The notes under the pieces are model-generated. The model ran no database searches, was not told the DNA's origin, and saw only the letters and a list, made by a program, of their open reading frames with translations. Below are positions 15,161-26,596 of a stretch of DNA of 50,076 nt, in pieces. The stretch's first letter is position 1, and each line of letters opens with the position of its first letter. Source of the DNA: Rhodocyclaceae bacterium (GTDB lineage Bacteria > Pseudomonadota > Gammaproteobacteria > Burkholderiales > Rhodocyclaceae); NCBI GenBank assembly GCA_020445665.1, contig JAGRGD010000273.1, positions 1 to 50,076 on the forward strand. The letters are read 5' to 3'. A program made the translations under genes and the position numbers.

Positions 15161-17320
15161 ATGCAAAGCACCATCGACGGGCCGGCGATCCGGCGCGCCC
15201 GGGGAACGATCGATGTCCTCGCCACCATCGTGCTGATGTTCCTTACCGCACTCGGCGTCGCGCTGGCCCTCGCCAGCGTGGTCCTGCTGCTCGCCACGCC
15301 GGCCTATGCCGCGACCACGCCCGACGCCATGCTGGTGCCGATGAAGCGGGCCGACGCCGGCCAGGGCACGCTGCTGTTCCGCGAAGCCGGCGGCCCGGGC
15401 CAGTTCGCGGCGCCGCTGCTGGCCACCGACGTGCAGATCCATGTCTCGGGGCCGCTCGCCCATACCCGCGTCGAGCAGACCTTCCTCAACCCGGCGGACG
15501 ACTGGTTCGAGGGGATCTACGTCTTCCCGCTGCCCGAGAACGCGGCGGTGAGCCGGGTGCGGATGCGCATCGGTGACCGCCTGATCGAGGCCGAGATCCA
15601 GGAGCGCGGCGAGGCCCGCGCCACCTACGAGGCGGCCCGCGCCGCCGGCCAGCGGGCCGCGCTGGTCGAGCAGGAGCGGCCCAACCTGTTCACCACCAGC
15701 GTCGCCAATATTGGCCCGCGCCAGGAGATCGTCATCGAACTGGAGTACCGCCAGGCCCTCGACTACCGGGTCGAGAACGGCCGTGGCGGCTACAGCCTGC
15801 GTTTCCCGATGGTGGTCGGACCCCGCTACCTGCCCGGCGGAGGCGGCACCGACGAGGAGCGCGACCTCGTGGTGGCCGGCGCTCCGGTGGCGGACGGTGC
15901 GCGCATCTCGCCGCCGGTGCTGGCCGAGGGGGAGCGGCGGGTGAATCCGGTCAGCCTGCGGATCAACCTGGACGCCGGCGCGCCCCTGGCGTCGATCGAA
16001 TCCCCGTTCCATGCCGTCGAGGTCCTGGAACTGGATGCCAACCGCCGCCAGATCCGCCTCTCCGAGGGCAATACGCCCGCCGACCGGGATTTCGAACTGC
16101 GCTGGCACCTGCTCGAGGGCCATGCACCCGCCGCCTCCCTGTTCTTCGAGCCGGGAGAGGATGGCCGGACCTACGCGCTGCTGTCGCTGATGCCGCCAAG
16201 CCTGCGCGACGACGCGCCGCGGATGCCCCGCGAGGTGGTCTACGTGATCGACACCTCCGGCTCGATGGAGGGGGAATCCATCGTCCAGGCCCGTGAGGCC
16301 CTGCAGATGGCCCTGCGCCGGCTGGCGCCGGCCGACCGCTTCAACGTGATCGCCTTCAATTCGGAGCCCACCGCGATGTTTCCGTCGGCCCTGCCGGCCG
16401 ACACCCACAACGTGGCCTTCGCGACCCGCTGGGTCGGCGATCTGGCCGCCGACGGCGGCACCGAGATGGCCGCCGCGCTGGCCCTCGCCCTCGACGACGA
16501 CGGCGATGCCGAGCGGATTCGCCAGGTGGTATTCCTGACCGACGGCGCAGTCGGCAACGAGGCCCAGCTGTTCGGCCTGATCCAGCAGCGGCTGGGCCGC
16601 AGCCGCCTGTTCACGATCGGCATCGGCTCGGCCCCCAACAGCTACTTCATGCGCAAGGCGGCCCAGTTCGGCCGCGGCAGCTTCACCTATATCGGCCGTA
16701 CCGAGGACGTGAAGGCGCACATGGCCGCCCTGTTCGAGCGCCTCGAATCACCGCTGGCCCGCGACATCCGCGTGCAGTGGCCGGCCGGCGCCCGGGTCGA
16801 CATGTGGCCCGAGCGCATCCCCGACCTGTACTTCGGCGAGCCGGTCGTGCTGGCGGCGGAACTCGACCACCTGGACGGCGAGGTGATCGTCGAAGGGAAA
16901 CTCGGAGGCCGCCCCTGGCAGCACCGCATCGCCCTTGGCGAAGCCAGCCTCGGCAGCGGCATCGGCAGCCTGTGGGCGCGCCGCAAGATCGACGCGCTGA
17001 TGGACCGCCTCTCCCTCGGTAACGACGAGGCCGCGGTGCGCGCCGAGGTCCTCCCCCTGGCCCTCGCCCACCGGCTGGTGACCCGCTACACCAGCTTCGT
17101 GGCGGTGGACAAGACCCCGGTGCGGCCCGCCAGCGAAGGCCTGGCCGAGGGCCAGGTGCCCACCCACCTGCCCCACGGCTGGCAACAGCAGGCGGTGTTC
17201 GGCGAGCTGCCCCGCGGCGCCACCGACAGCCGCTGGCTCACCGCGACCGGACTCGCCGCACTGCTCCTCGCCGCCGCGCTGCTGGCCCTCGGCCGCCGCC
17301 CGCGCCACCTCGCCATCTGA
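15161..17320 (+). CDS. Sortase substrate with VIT and VWA domains
   Basis: A 719-residue exported protein. An N-terminal hydrophobic signal at about 17-47 ends at ATPAYA. A VIT (inter-alpha-trypsin-inhibitor N-terminal) domain at about 70-200 contains VEQTFLNPADDWFEGIYVFPLPE. A VWA domain at about 350-530 has the MIDAS sequence D364-T-S-G-S368. The C-terminus has a tripartite sorting signal: LPRGATD at 683-689, a hydrophobic helix, and a basic tail (GRRPRH). This is the architecture of the dedicated target of proteobacterial class GN sortases. The ATG has a GGGGA-type site. It is expected to be processed at the LPxG-like motif by the next gene product. Its ligand and surface role are unknown. 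Confidence 0.94.
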   Translation: MQSTIDGPAIRRARGTIDVLATIVLMFLTALGVALALASVVLLLATPAYAATTPDAMLVPMKRADAGQGTLLFREAGGPGQFAAPLLATDVQIHVSGPLAHTRVEQTFLNPADDWFEGIYVFPLPENAAVSRVRMRIGDRLIEAEIQERGEARATYEAARAAGQRAALVEQERPNLFTTSVANIGPRQEIVIELEYRQALDYRVENGRGGYSLRFPMVVGPRYLPGGGGTDEERDLVVAGAPVADGARISPPVLAEGERRVNPVSLRINLDAGAPLASIESPFHAVEVLELDANRRQIRLSEGNTPADRDFELRWHLLEGHAPAASLFFEPGEDGRTYALLSLMPPSLRDDAPRMPREVVYVIDTSGSMEGESIVQAREALQMALRRLAPADRFNVIAFNSEPTAMFPSALPADTHNVAFATRWVGDLAADGGTEMAAALALALDDDGDAERIRQVVFLTDGAVGNEAQLFGLIQQRLGRSRLFTIGIGSAPNSYFMRKAAQFGRGSFTYIGRTEDVKAHMAALFERLESPLARDIRVQWPAGARVDMWPERIPDLYFGEPVVLAAELDHLDGEVIVEGKLGGRPWQHRIALGEASLGSGIGSLWARRKIDALMDRLSLGNDEAAVRAEVLPLALAHRLVTRYTSFVAVDKTPVRPASEGLAEGQVPTHLPHGWQQQAVFGELPRGATDSRWLTATGLAALLLAAALLALGRRPRHLAI
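17207..17317 (+). other. C-terminal sortase sorting signal (LPRGATD, helix, basic tail)
   Basis: The last 37 residues of the VIT-VWA protein: LPRGATDSRW, a leucine/alanine-rich helix of about 18 residues, then GRRPRHLAI. In Gram-positive sortase substrates the motif is LPxTG; here the pattern is LPxGATD, as expected for the dedicated proteobacterial sortase system. It marks the probable cleavage site. Confidence 0.85.
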
Positions 17321-17343
17321 TCCGACCACCCGGGAGAAAAAGC

Positions 17344-18060
17344 ATGTCGATCAACTCCACCTGCACCGATTGCCGCGGGTCCGCGTTTCTGGGCGTCGAG
17401 TGCGCCTGGCCCTCCCCCGATTGCCTCGGCGCCCCCCGTCGCAGGCCGGCCCGCCTACGGCGAGGGCTGCGCGCCGGCGCGCTGGTCCTGGCCCTGATGC
17501 TGGCCGCCGGCGGGCTCTGGCAGCTCGGCCAGGCCGGCTACATCCAGGCCAAGGCCTGGCTCGCCCAGGTGCTGATCCACGACGCCTGGTCGCGGGTCCA
17601 GGCCGGTGACGCGCAGGCGAGGCCGTGGCCATGGGCGGACACCTGGCCGGTGGCGCGATTGCGGGCGCCGGCCCAGGACCTCGAGCGCCTGGTCCTGGCC
17701 GGCGCCGACGGCCGCACGATGGCCTTCGGGCCGGGCCACCTGTATGGCACCGCCTTGCCCGGGGAGGTCGGAAACAGCGTGATCGGGGCCCATCGGGACA
17801 CCCACTTCGCGTTCCTGCAGTGGCTCGAGGACGGCGACGTGATCGAGGTGGAGACCCCCTACCGACGCATCGTGCGCTACCGCGTGGTCGAGCGTGCGGT
17901 GGTGGACCGGCGCGACACCGGACCAATCGGTCAGGCCATTGGCGAGCGCCAGCTGACCCTCGTCACCTGCTATCCGTTCGACGCCCTGCGGGCGGGCGGG
18001 GACGCGCGCTTCGTGGTTCGTGCCGTCGCCATCGGGGACCCCGCGGCCGACCGCATCTGA
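17344..18060 (+). CDS. Class GN sortase with a four-cysteine N-terminal extension
   Basis: A 238-residue sortase, a cysteine transpeptidase of the inner membrane. Catalytic residues are His150 ([10 protein letters not shown]), Cys209 (TLVTCYPF) and Arg222 or Arg226 (DARFVVRA). One membrane helix lies at about 42-62. The start is fixed by GGGAGAAAA upstream. Residues 1-40, before the helix, contain C7-x2-C10 and also C20 and C27, a zinc-ribbon-like spacing not needed for catalysis. The gene is 23 nt after its substrate gene, giving a dedicated one-substrate system. PdsO, the OmpA-like partner often found with it, is not in this window. Confidence 0.93.
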   Translation: MSINSTCTDCRGSAFLGVECAWPSPDCLGAPRRRPARLRRGLRAGALVLALMLAAGGLWQLGQAGYIQAKAWLAQVLIHDAWSRVQAGDAQARPWPWADTWPVARLRAPAQDLERLVLAGADGRTMAFGPGHLYGTALPGEVGNSVIGAHRDTHFAFLQWLEDGDVIEVETPYRRIVRYRVVERAVVDRRDTGPIGQAIGERQLTLVTCYPFDALRAGGDARFVVRAVAIGDPAADRI

Positions 18061-18203
18061 GCCAGACCGGCGGCGACGGGGGCCGCCCGCCACGAAACGA
18101 CACAATTTGGGTCAGATCGGCCTCAAGCTGGGCCGGCCGGGATCGTTGTTTAAGGCGTGTCGCCGGTTCCCGGGCGGCAAGCTCCCTACAACTGACCCCC
18201 GCG

Positions 18204-20972
<2,769 letters not shown>

Positions 20973-20993
<21 letters not shown>

Positions 20994-21404
20994 CCGGGCA
21001 ATCGTGCCGCGCGGCCGTGTCTCGGCCACCAGAAAGGCCCCGAACTCCCGGTCGGCCCGCTCCAGATGCTCCACCAGCCAGGACTGGATCAGCCGCATCG
21101 AGGAGATGTCGACCCACTCGCCGGCGCCATGGCGCCGCCGGGCGTCGCTGACACGCCGGGAAAAGGCCCTGTGGTTGGCTTGATGCGCGGCGAGGCCGGG
21201 AAAGCCGCTGTCGGCCATCAGTTGCTCTTCTTCGCGGAAATGCGTCTCGGTATGGTGCGCCAGCGCGTCGAGGATCCGACCCAGTTCCTCCCGCCCGATG
21301 CACATCCGCAAGGCATTCGTCAGTTCGACCAGCTGCCGGTGCTGGTCGTCGATGCCGCCGAGCCCGAGTTCGAGCTCCGGCGACCATTCCAGGATCGCAC
21401 TCAT
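20973..21404 (-). CDS. Bacteriohemerythrin
   Basis: A 143-residue O2-binding di-iron protein. The ligand set is complete: His22 (IDDQHRQL), His55 and Glu59 ([13 protein letters not shown]), His74 and His78 (HQANHRAF), and His113 and Asp118 ([12 protein letters not shown]). Single-domain hemerythrins carry or sense oxygen, often next to sensory kinases. It converges on and overlaps the hybrid kinase gene by 21 nt. The short C-terminal tail after about residue 125 ([14 protein letters not shown]) is basic. The start ATG begins [10 protein letters not shown], a typical Hr N-terminus. Confidence 0.95.
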
Positions 21405-21577
21405 CGACCCACCCCCTTGGCTTCCGACGGCTCTGATGACCGTTCTGGATACAGCGGTGAAGCGCCCCCCGCGTCACCGTCTGCGCTCACTCCCCTGTCA
21501 CCTATCGTACATGCGTAATAGGCTGTTGGCACCCCGTCCCAGCGAAAACCCCTGCTGGCAATGGCTCGCGCGCGTAC

Positions 21578-23359
21578 TCAGGCGCCCAGCCAGCCCTTCA
21601 GCAAGCGCTTGCTCACCGCGGTGGCCCGGGGCCGGGCCGTCAGCCGCCAGCCCTTCGGCGCAGGCTTGCCCAGCGTGAGTTCGACACACATCAACTCGTC
21701 GCGGCGGAACGCGTGCACGGTCAACCGATCCCCCGGCGCGCGGCGCGCCAGCAGGCCATCGAGCGTGCCCCGCAGGACGCGCAGGCCATCCACCGCCATC
21801 AAGACGTCACCGGCCGAGAGGCCGGCGCGATGGGCCGGGCCGCCATGGATCACGCTGGCCAGTCGGGCCTCACGGCCCTTGCCGGACAGCGTCACGCCAA
21901 GCGAGGGCGCGTCGGCCAGTTCGGCCTCCAGGTCCACGCCAAAGGGCTTCAGCCAGCGCGCCAGCGGCAGATCGTCGGTCCCCTCCACCGCCTTGCGCAG
22001 CCACCGGGCCATCGTCGTCCCGCCCACCTCCGCGACGATCGCGAAGACCCCGGTCTCCGACACGCCTTCCCCGCCCTGCCCGTGCCGCGCCCAGAGCAGG
22101 CGCATGACGTCGTCCAGGCTCCTTTCGCCGCCACTGCCGGCGCGCAGCTGCAGATCGAGGGCGAGGGCCACCAGGGATCCCTTGGTGTAGTACGAGACGA
22201 TCGCATTGGCGGCATTTTCGTCCTGCCGGTAGTACTTGGTCCATGCATCGAAGGACGACTCGGCGAGGCTCTGTCGCAGGCGCCCCGGCCCCCGCATGAC
22301 GCTGGTGATGGTCTTTCCGAGGGCACCGAAGTAGTCCTCCCGGCCGATCACTCCGCTGCGCACCAGGGCGAGGTCGTCGTAGTACGAGGTGAAGCCCTCG
22401 AAGGCCCAGAGCAGGGTCGTGTGCTGCTCCTGCGACAGGTCGTAGGGCGTGAAGGCCGCCGGCTTGATCCGCTTGACGTTCCAGCTGTGGAAATACTCGT
22501 GGCTGCACAGGCCGAGGAAGCGACGGTAGTCATCCGGGCAGCCCTGCATGCCGGCGTGAGGCAGATCCTTCCGGCAGGCCAGCAGCGCGGTCGAGGCACG
22601 ATGTTCCAGGCCTCCGTAGCCGTCTCCCACCACCGTGGCGAGGAAGAGATAGCGCGACATCGGCGCGGGCCGACCGAACATGGCTACCTGCCACTCGCAG
22701 ATCCGGGTCAGATCCTCGCAGAGGCGGGACATGTCGCAGTCGTGCCGGCCGGTGATGACCACCTCATGGGCGACGCCCGCGGCCTTGAAGCGCCCCAGCG
22801 TGAAGTCGCCCACCTCGAAGGGGTGGTCGATCAGCTCGTCGTAGTCGCTTGCCTGATAGAGGCCGAAGCCATGGCGTTTGGCTGCCCCGGGCACACCCCG
22901 CGCCTCACGCATCGCGGTCGCCACGCGCCAGGCTTCGGCCCCGGCCCAGTCCGGTGCCACAATCTCGACCAGGCTCGGCTCCTCCTCGCGCCCGTGGGGC
23001 CTGAGGAAGACGCTGGTGCCATTGAAGAAGCAGTGGTTCTGGTCGAAATGGGCAGCCCGAACCGACAGGTCCCAGGCGTAGATCTCGCAATGGATCTCCA
23101 GCGCCGCCCCGGCCCGCAGCGGCGCCGAGCGCCAGGTGTGCTTGTCGAGCCGGGACAGCGCGACGGCCTTGCCATCGCTGACGGCCCGCATGCCCACGAT
23201 GTTGCGCGCGAAGTCGCGGATCATGTAGCTGCCGGGAATCCAGGCCGGCAGCGACACCACCTGCCCGTCCGCGTCCGGCTGCGGAATGCGGCAGCTCACC
23301 CGCAGCAGGTGGCCGGCGGGGTCGAACAGTTCGACTCGGTAAAGGATGGCTTCGGTCAT
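21578..23359 (-). CDS. M61-family metallopeptidase with PDZ domain
   Basis: A 593-residue glycyl-aminopeptidase-like zinc enzyme. An N-terminal beta-domain (about 1-170) is followed by the catalytic domain with H287-E-Y-F-H291, which lies in HEYFHSWNVKR. A C-terminal PDZ domain (about 480-570) has the GLSAGDVLMAVDG core. The start is fixed at 23359 by GGGAG 6 nt upstream; an ATG 12 nt further upstream lacks a site. No signal peptide, so it is probably cytoplasmic, acting on small peptides. A monocistronic gene with no adjacent partner. Confidence 0.93.
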   Translation of the reverse strand: MTEAILYRVELFDPAGHLLRVSCRIPQPDADGQVVSLPAWIPGSYMIRDFARNIVGMRAVSDGKAVALSRLDKHTWRSAPLRAGAALEIHCEIYAWDLSVRAAHFDQNHCFFNGTSVFLRPHGREEEPSLVEIVAPDWAGAEAWRVATAMREARGVPGAAKRHGFGLYQASDYDELIDHPFEVGDFTLGRFKAAGVAHEVVITGRHDCDMSRLCEDLTRICEWQVAMFGRPAPMSRYLFLATVVGDGYGGLEHRASTALLACRKDLPHAGMQGCPDDYRRFLGLCSHEYFHSWNVKRIKPAAFTPYDLSQEQHTTLLWAFEGFTSYYDDLALVRSGVIGREDYFGALGKTITSVMRGPGRLRQSLAESSFDAWTKYYRQDENAANAIVSYYTKGSLVALALDLQLRAGSGGERSLDDVMRLLWARHGQGGEGVSETGVFAIVAEVGGTTMARWLRKAVEGTDDLPLARWLKPFGVDLEAELADAPSLGVTLSGKGREARLASVIHGGPAHRAGLSAGDVLMAVDGLRVLRGTLDGLLARRAPGDRLTVHAFRRDELMCVELTLGKPAPKGWRLTARPRATAVSKRLLKGWLGA

Positions 23360-23814
23360 GGTGACTCCCATGGGTGACCCCCCCATTCTATCGGCTGGCC
23401 CTGCGTGGCAAGCCCACGCCGACCGACTTCGGCACACCGGCGCCCGGGCGGGCAGCGCTGCCCGCTTCTGCATCAGAGCGTATGAAACCGAGCAGGCACA
23501 AGGTCTTCGACCGCTTTCCCATCCCTTTTCCACATCGATATCCACAGCATTCGTGGATAACGCCAGGACCTCCGAACGCAGTGCACAACCGGGCGCAAAA
23601 GCGCATGCGGACTGGGTTTCCACGATTGGCGGGGGTTTCTGGCCGGCGCGTCGCAGCAGCCTTGCGACCCGTTCGGGTTGCAGGGCACCAAAGATATCCA
23701 CACCTTGGATTCCGGTCCCTGTCAACTTGGCGACGCCCCCTTGAACCAAAGGGTAATACGGCAATAAAGGCACCACAGGCTTTCAGGCAGGCCTCATGCT
23801 GCACCGCACCAGCC
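23360..23814. other. 455-bp gene-free stretch with a cluster of DnaA-box-like sites
   Basis: No credible gene. Three 9-mers, each one base from the consensus DnaA box TTATNCACA, lie within 35 bp: TTTTCCACA (23526-23534), ATATCCACA (23538-23546) and, on the other strand, TTATCCACG (23552-23560). The last two also form a perfect inverted repeat TATCCAC-N7-GTGGATA. The tract is locally more A/T-rich. It could be a DnaA-binding locus or an operator. Confidence 0.4.
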
Positions 23815-24453
23815 TCACGACAGGTCGTCGACATCCACTTGATCGGCCATGGCGCGGGCGGCCTCATTGCCGAGGGTGCGCAGCCCCGCCACGACCCCGG
23901 CGCGGTCGGTCGACACCCGATTCTGGCTGAGCTTCCATTTGCCCTCGAGGCGGGTCACCGCGATCTCGATCCCGACGATTCCCCGGAGCATCTGGGCAAG
24001 GTAGTCGGAGGGCGCATCCTCGACGCGCCATGGCACGGCCAAGTCCCGCTCATGGCGCGCGGTCAGCGAGGCCACCAGGCCGCGTAGCCAGTCCGCGTCG
24101 TGCTCGGCGCGGATCGCGCCGTGGGCATGCACGACCCGGTAGTTCCAGGTGGGCACGACCCGGCCGTGCTCGGCCTTGGACGGGTACCAGCCGGGGCTCA
24201 CGTAGTGCTGTTCGCCCCCGAAGATCGCCACCGCCTGCCTGCCGTCGGCGGCCATCCGCGCCAGGGGATTGCCCCTGGCCACATGGCCCCGCAGCACCAG
24301 CGCATCGCCCTCGCCTGCCATCGCAAGCAGGGGCACGTGGTTCACTTCGAAACCGTCGCCATCCGCGACGACGATCGCCGCCAGCGGAAAGGCGTCCATC
24401 AGTTCGAGCATGGCCGCACGATCCGGCGCGACGAAGTGGCGGGGCTGATGCAT
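23815..24453 (-). CDS. FMN-binding negative transcriptional regulator (PaiB family)
   Basis: A 212-residue flavin-binding split-barrel protein. Typical family motifs are present: MHQPRHFVAP at the N-terminus, HVARGNPLARMA, SPGWYPSK near the middle, and VPTWNYRVVHAHGAIR. The family is related to PaiB of Bacillus and to pyridoxamine-oxidase-like flavin proteins; some members act as regulators, others may be enzymes. CAGGAG stands 7 nt before the chosen ATG. No PaiA acetyltransferase lies next to it. It ends on the gene-free stretch with the DnaA-box-like sites. Confidence 0.9.
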   Translation of the reverse strand: MHQPRHFVAPDRAAMLELMDAFPLAAIVVADGDGFEVNHVPLLAMAGEGDALVLRGHVARGNPLARMAADGRQAVAIFGGEQHYVSPGWYPSKAEHGRVVPTWNYRVVHAHGAIRAEHDADWLRGLVASLTARHERDLAVPWRVEDAPSDYLAQMLRGIVGIEIAVTRLEGKWKLSQNRVSTDRAGVVAGLRTLGNEAARAMADQVDVDDLS

Positions 24454-24511
24454 GGATGGCTCCTGGTCGGGGGATACCGGATGCCCGCCGTGGCGGGTGC
24501 GTTGCGGGTCG

Positions 24512-25006
24512 CTACGAGGGGGCGGCGCTGTCATCCTGGGGCCGGTAGCGGGCGGCCGAGATGAACTCCCGGAAGGTCTCGCACCAGATCACCACGGTGT
24601 TGTAGCGCTCGATGTCCACACCGGCCGGGAGCGCCACGACGAAATCCCCGAAGCTGCGCACCTCGCCGACGCGGACCATCTGCAGCTTGTGGCGCTCGAA
24701 GCTGGCCTCATCCTCGACGAACACCGGCGACAGGTAGAGCTTGTAGTCCGGGCCGGGCGCGACCCGTCCATTGAAGGCGATCATCTCCGGTCCCAGCGCC
24801 ACGGTGCCCTCGGCCCAATGCAACAGATCGCTGCCCGCCAGGCTCCGCCGGAACGCTGCCTGGTAGGTCGCCCCCGCCCGCGCTGCCGTCACCGCCGCCT
24901 CATCGGGCTCCGGCTGCGCGGTCAGGATCGGCAGCACGTAGATGCCAGCGGCGAAGCCGATCAGCACGGCCAGCAGGTGGGTGAGCAGCGGCAGCAAGCG
25001 CCTCAT
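24512..25006 (-). CDS. DM13-domain membrane-anchored protein
   Basis: A 164-residue protein with a short N-terminal anchor (about 5-28, LLPLLTHLLAVLIGFAAGIYVLPI) and a DM13 domain at about 55-158, which has the ALGPEMIAFNGRVAPGPDYKL start and the single conserved Cys in VVIWCETF. DM13 domains are proposed to take part in extracytoplasmic redox or electron-transfer reactions. The start is set by GGAGGAG 6 nt upstream and overlaps the end of the SAM-dependent gene by 4 nt. It is the last gene of the FetA-FetB-SAM-DM13 run. Confidence 0.85.
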   Translation of the reverse strand: MRRLLPLLTHLLAVLIGFAAGIYVLPILTAQPEPDEAAVTAARAGATYQAAFRRSLAGSDLLHWAEGTVALGPEMIAFNGRVAPGPDYKLYLSPVFVEDEASFERHKLQMVRVGEVRSFGDFVVALPAGVDIERYNTVVIWCETFREFISAARYRPQDDSAAPS

Positions 25007-25791
25007 TCGATCTCCTCCGTGGGTGGGGGTGGCAGTGCCGTGAATCGGCCGGCGAGGGCCACGAAATCGGACCGCGTCGCCGTCGACAGCACAGCCGCAC
25101 GCTCGGCAATTCGCGCCGGCGCCGGGGGCTGGCGCGAGGCCAGCACGCCGACGTTGCCGCACCCCTCGCTGGTGCACAGGATCACCCACGGCAGGTGGCG
25201 ACGCAACGCCACGAGCAGCGTGGTCAGGTCCGTCTCGCGCCGCGGCGACAGGTTCAGGGCCACCACCCCCGCTGGCGCGAGGCGAGCCGCCAGGTTGGTC
25301 TGGAAGACCGGATCGGCGACACAGGCCGCATGCCGATCACCCTCGAAGAGATCGCAGACGATCAGATCACAGGGCTCGCCCGCCACAGCCAGGACGGCTT
25401 CGGCACGGCCATGCACCTGCTCACCCGGCGGCAGTCCGAACCAGGTCGTGGCCAGCCGCAGCGCGGCCGCCGAGGCGTCCACCGACTGGCAGCGGGCGGT
25501 CGGCAACGTGGCGGCGACAAAGCGCTCGATGCAGCCCCCACCGACGCCCAGGTTCAGCACCCGGTTCGGCCGTGGCTGCCACAGCAGGGCTGCGAGCAGG
25601 TGGCGGGTGGCCGCCAGGCACGGACGCGCCGGATCCGCCAGGTCCATCACCGCCTGAACCGCTCCGCCGCCCCCGTCCAGCCAGCGATGCCCCGCCGCCT
25701 CCAGCACCCGCAGCCCATCGGCCTCGGCCAGACACCGAGCCTCGCCGCGCCGGTCGAGCGCGAGCAACTGGTCAACCGAAAGCTCGGCCAT
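25003..25791 (-). CDS. Spermidine-synthase-like SAM-dependent enzyme
   Basis: A 262-residue class-I SAM-fold protein. The dinucleotide-type glycine-rich motif is LNLGVGGGCIERF at about 79-91; the second acidic strand VDASAAAL and the CDLIVCDLFEGD motif follow, as in the spermidine synthase superfamily. The first 70 residues are not like true SpeE, and I see no clear polyamine-site signature, so it may be an aminopropyltransferase-like or methyltransferase paralogue. The start is 1 nt after the FetB stop, and the end overlaps DM13 as ATGA; the coupling is very tight. Confidence 0.8.
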   Translation of the reverse strand: MAELSVDQLLALDRRGEARCLAEADGLRVLEAAGHRWLDGGGGAVQAVMDLADPARPCLAATRHLLAALLWQPRPNRVLNLGVGGGCIERFVAATLPTARCQSVDASAAALRLATTWFGLPPGEQVHGRAEAVLAVAGEPCDLIVCDLFEGDRHAACVADPVFQTNLAARLAPAGVVALNLSPRRETDLTTLLVALRRHLPWVILCTSEGCGNVGVLASRQPPAPARIAERAAVLSTATRSDFVALAGRFTALPPPPTEEIE

Positions 25792-25792
25792 G

Positions 25793-26596
25793 TCAGCGCT
25801 TCACCGGCCGCAGCCGGTCCACCCGCAGGCGCTCGCGCCCGTCGAACAGACGCCGGCTCGCCGCCGACACCGCCACCAGGGTGCCGAAACCGGTCCCGGC
25901 GGTGATCGTGAACATGATCAGGATCTGGTACTTCACGGCCAGCCCGGGCGGCGTGCCGGACAGGATCTGGCCGGTCATCATGCCCGGCAGGCTGACGACG
26001 CCGGCCGCCGCCATCGAATTGACGATCGGGATCAGGCCACTGCGGGTGGCGTCGCGGCGCGCGTCGGCGACCGCCTCCTGCCAGCGCTCACCGAGCATCA
26101 GGCGCGTTTCGATCAGCGCCCGCTGGCGCCACACCGTGTCAGTCAGACGGTCCAGTCCGAGGGCCACGCCGGTCATCGTGTTGCCCAGCATCATCCCCAG
26201 CATCGGGATCGCATACTGGGGCTCGTACCACGGTGTCGGCCCGACGATCACCACCAGGGTCAGCACCGTCACCGCAAAGGACGACACGAACATCGACGCG
26301 GTGCCGATTCCGGCGCCCCACCAGCCGGCCAGCGGTCGCTTCTGCCGCGCCACCACCTCGCGCCCCGCCATCGCGAGCATCACCGCCGCCATCAGCGCGA
26401 CCCAGCCGAGGGTCGCGACCGAGAACAGGGCCTCCAGCACGACCCCGATCAGCGACAGCTGGACCGCGGTGCGCAGGCCCGCCACCAGCAGGCTGCCGCT
26501 CATACCGAGCCGCGCCACGTGGGCGAGACCCGCCAGCGCCACCACCAGGCCGGCCGCCAGGGCAAGCTGCCACCAGGAGAGATCGATCAGGGTCAC
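25793..26596 (-). CDS. fetB: FetB/YbbM-family ABC permease
   Basis: A 267-residue permease with about six membrane helices: an N-terminal helix at about 6-27 and later ones including YQILIMFTITAGTGFGTLVAV. Family signatures are PMLGMMLGNTMTGVALGLDRL and GMMTGQILSGTPPGLAVKYQI. In E. coli FetAB is an iron exporter that helps peroxide tolerance. The GTG start overlaps the stop of the ATPase gene (GTGA). The orientation is opposite to feoABC, which is 10 kb away. The assignment rests on the PMLGMMLGN and TGQILSGTPP motifs. Confidence 0.9.
   Translation of the reverse strand: MTLIDLSWWQLALAAGLVVALAGLAHVARLGMSGSLLVAGLRTAVQLSLIGVVLEALFSVATLGWVALMAAVMLAMAGREVVARQKRPLAGWWGAGIGTASMFVSSFAVTVLTLVVIVGPTPWYEPQYAIPMLGMMLGNTMTGVALGLDRLTDTVWRQRALIETRLMLGERWQEAVADARRDATRSGLIPIVNSMAAAGVVSLPGMMTGQILSGTPPGLAVKYQILIMFTITAGTGFGTLVAVSAASRRLFDGRERLRVDRLRPVKR

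Noticed and set aside
14735-16720. 661-codon minus-strand frame across pdsR and the sortase substrate
   Set aside because: Overlaps two well-supported genes and has no family features.
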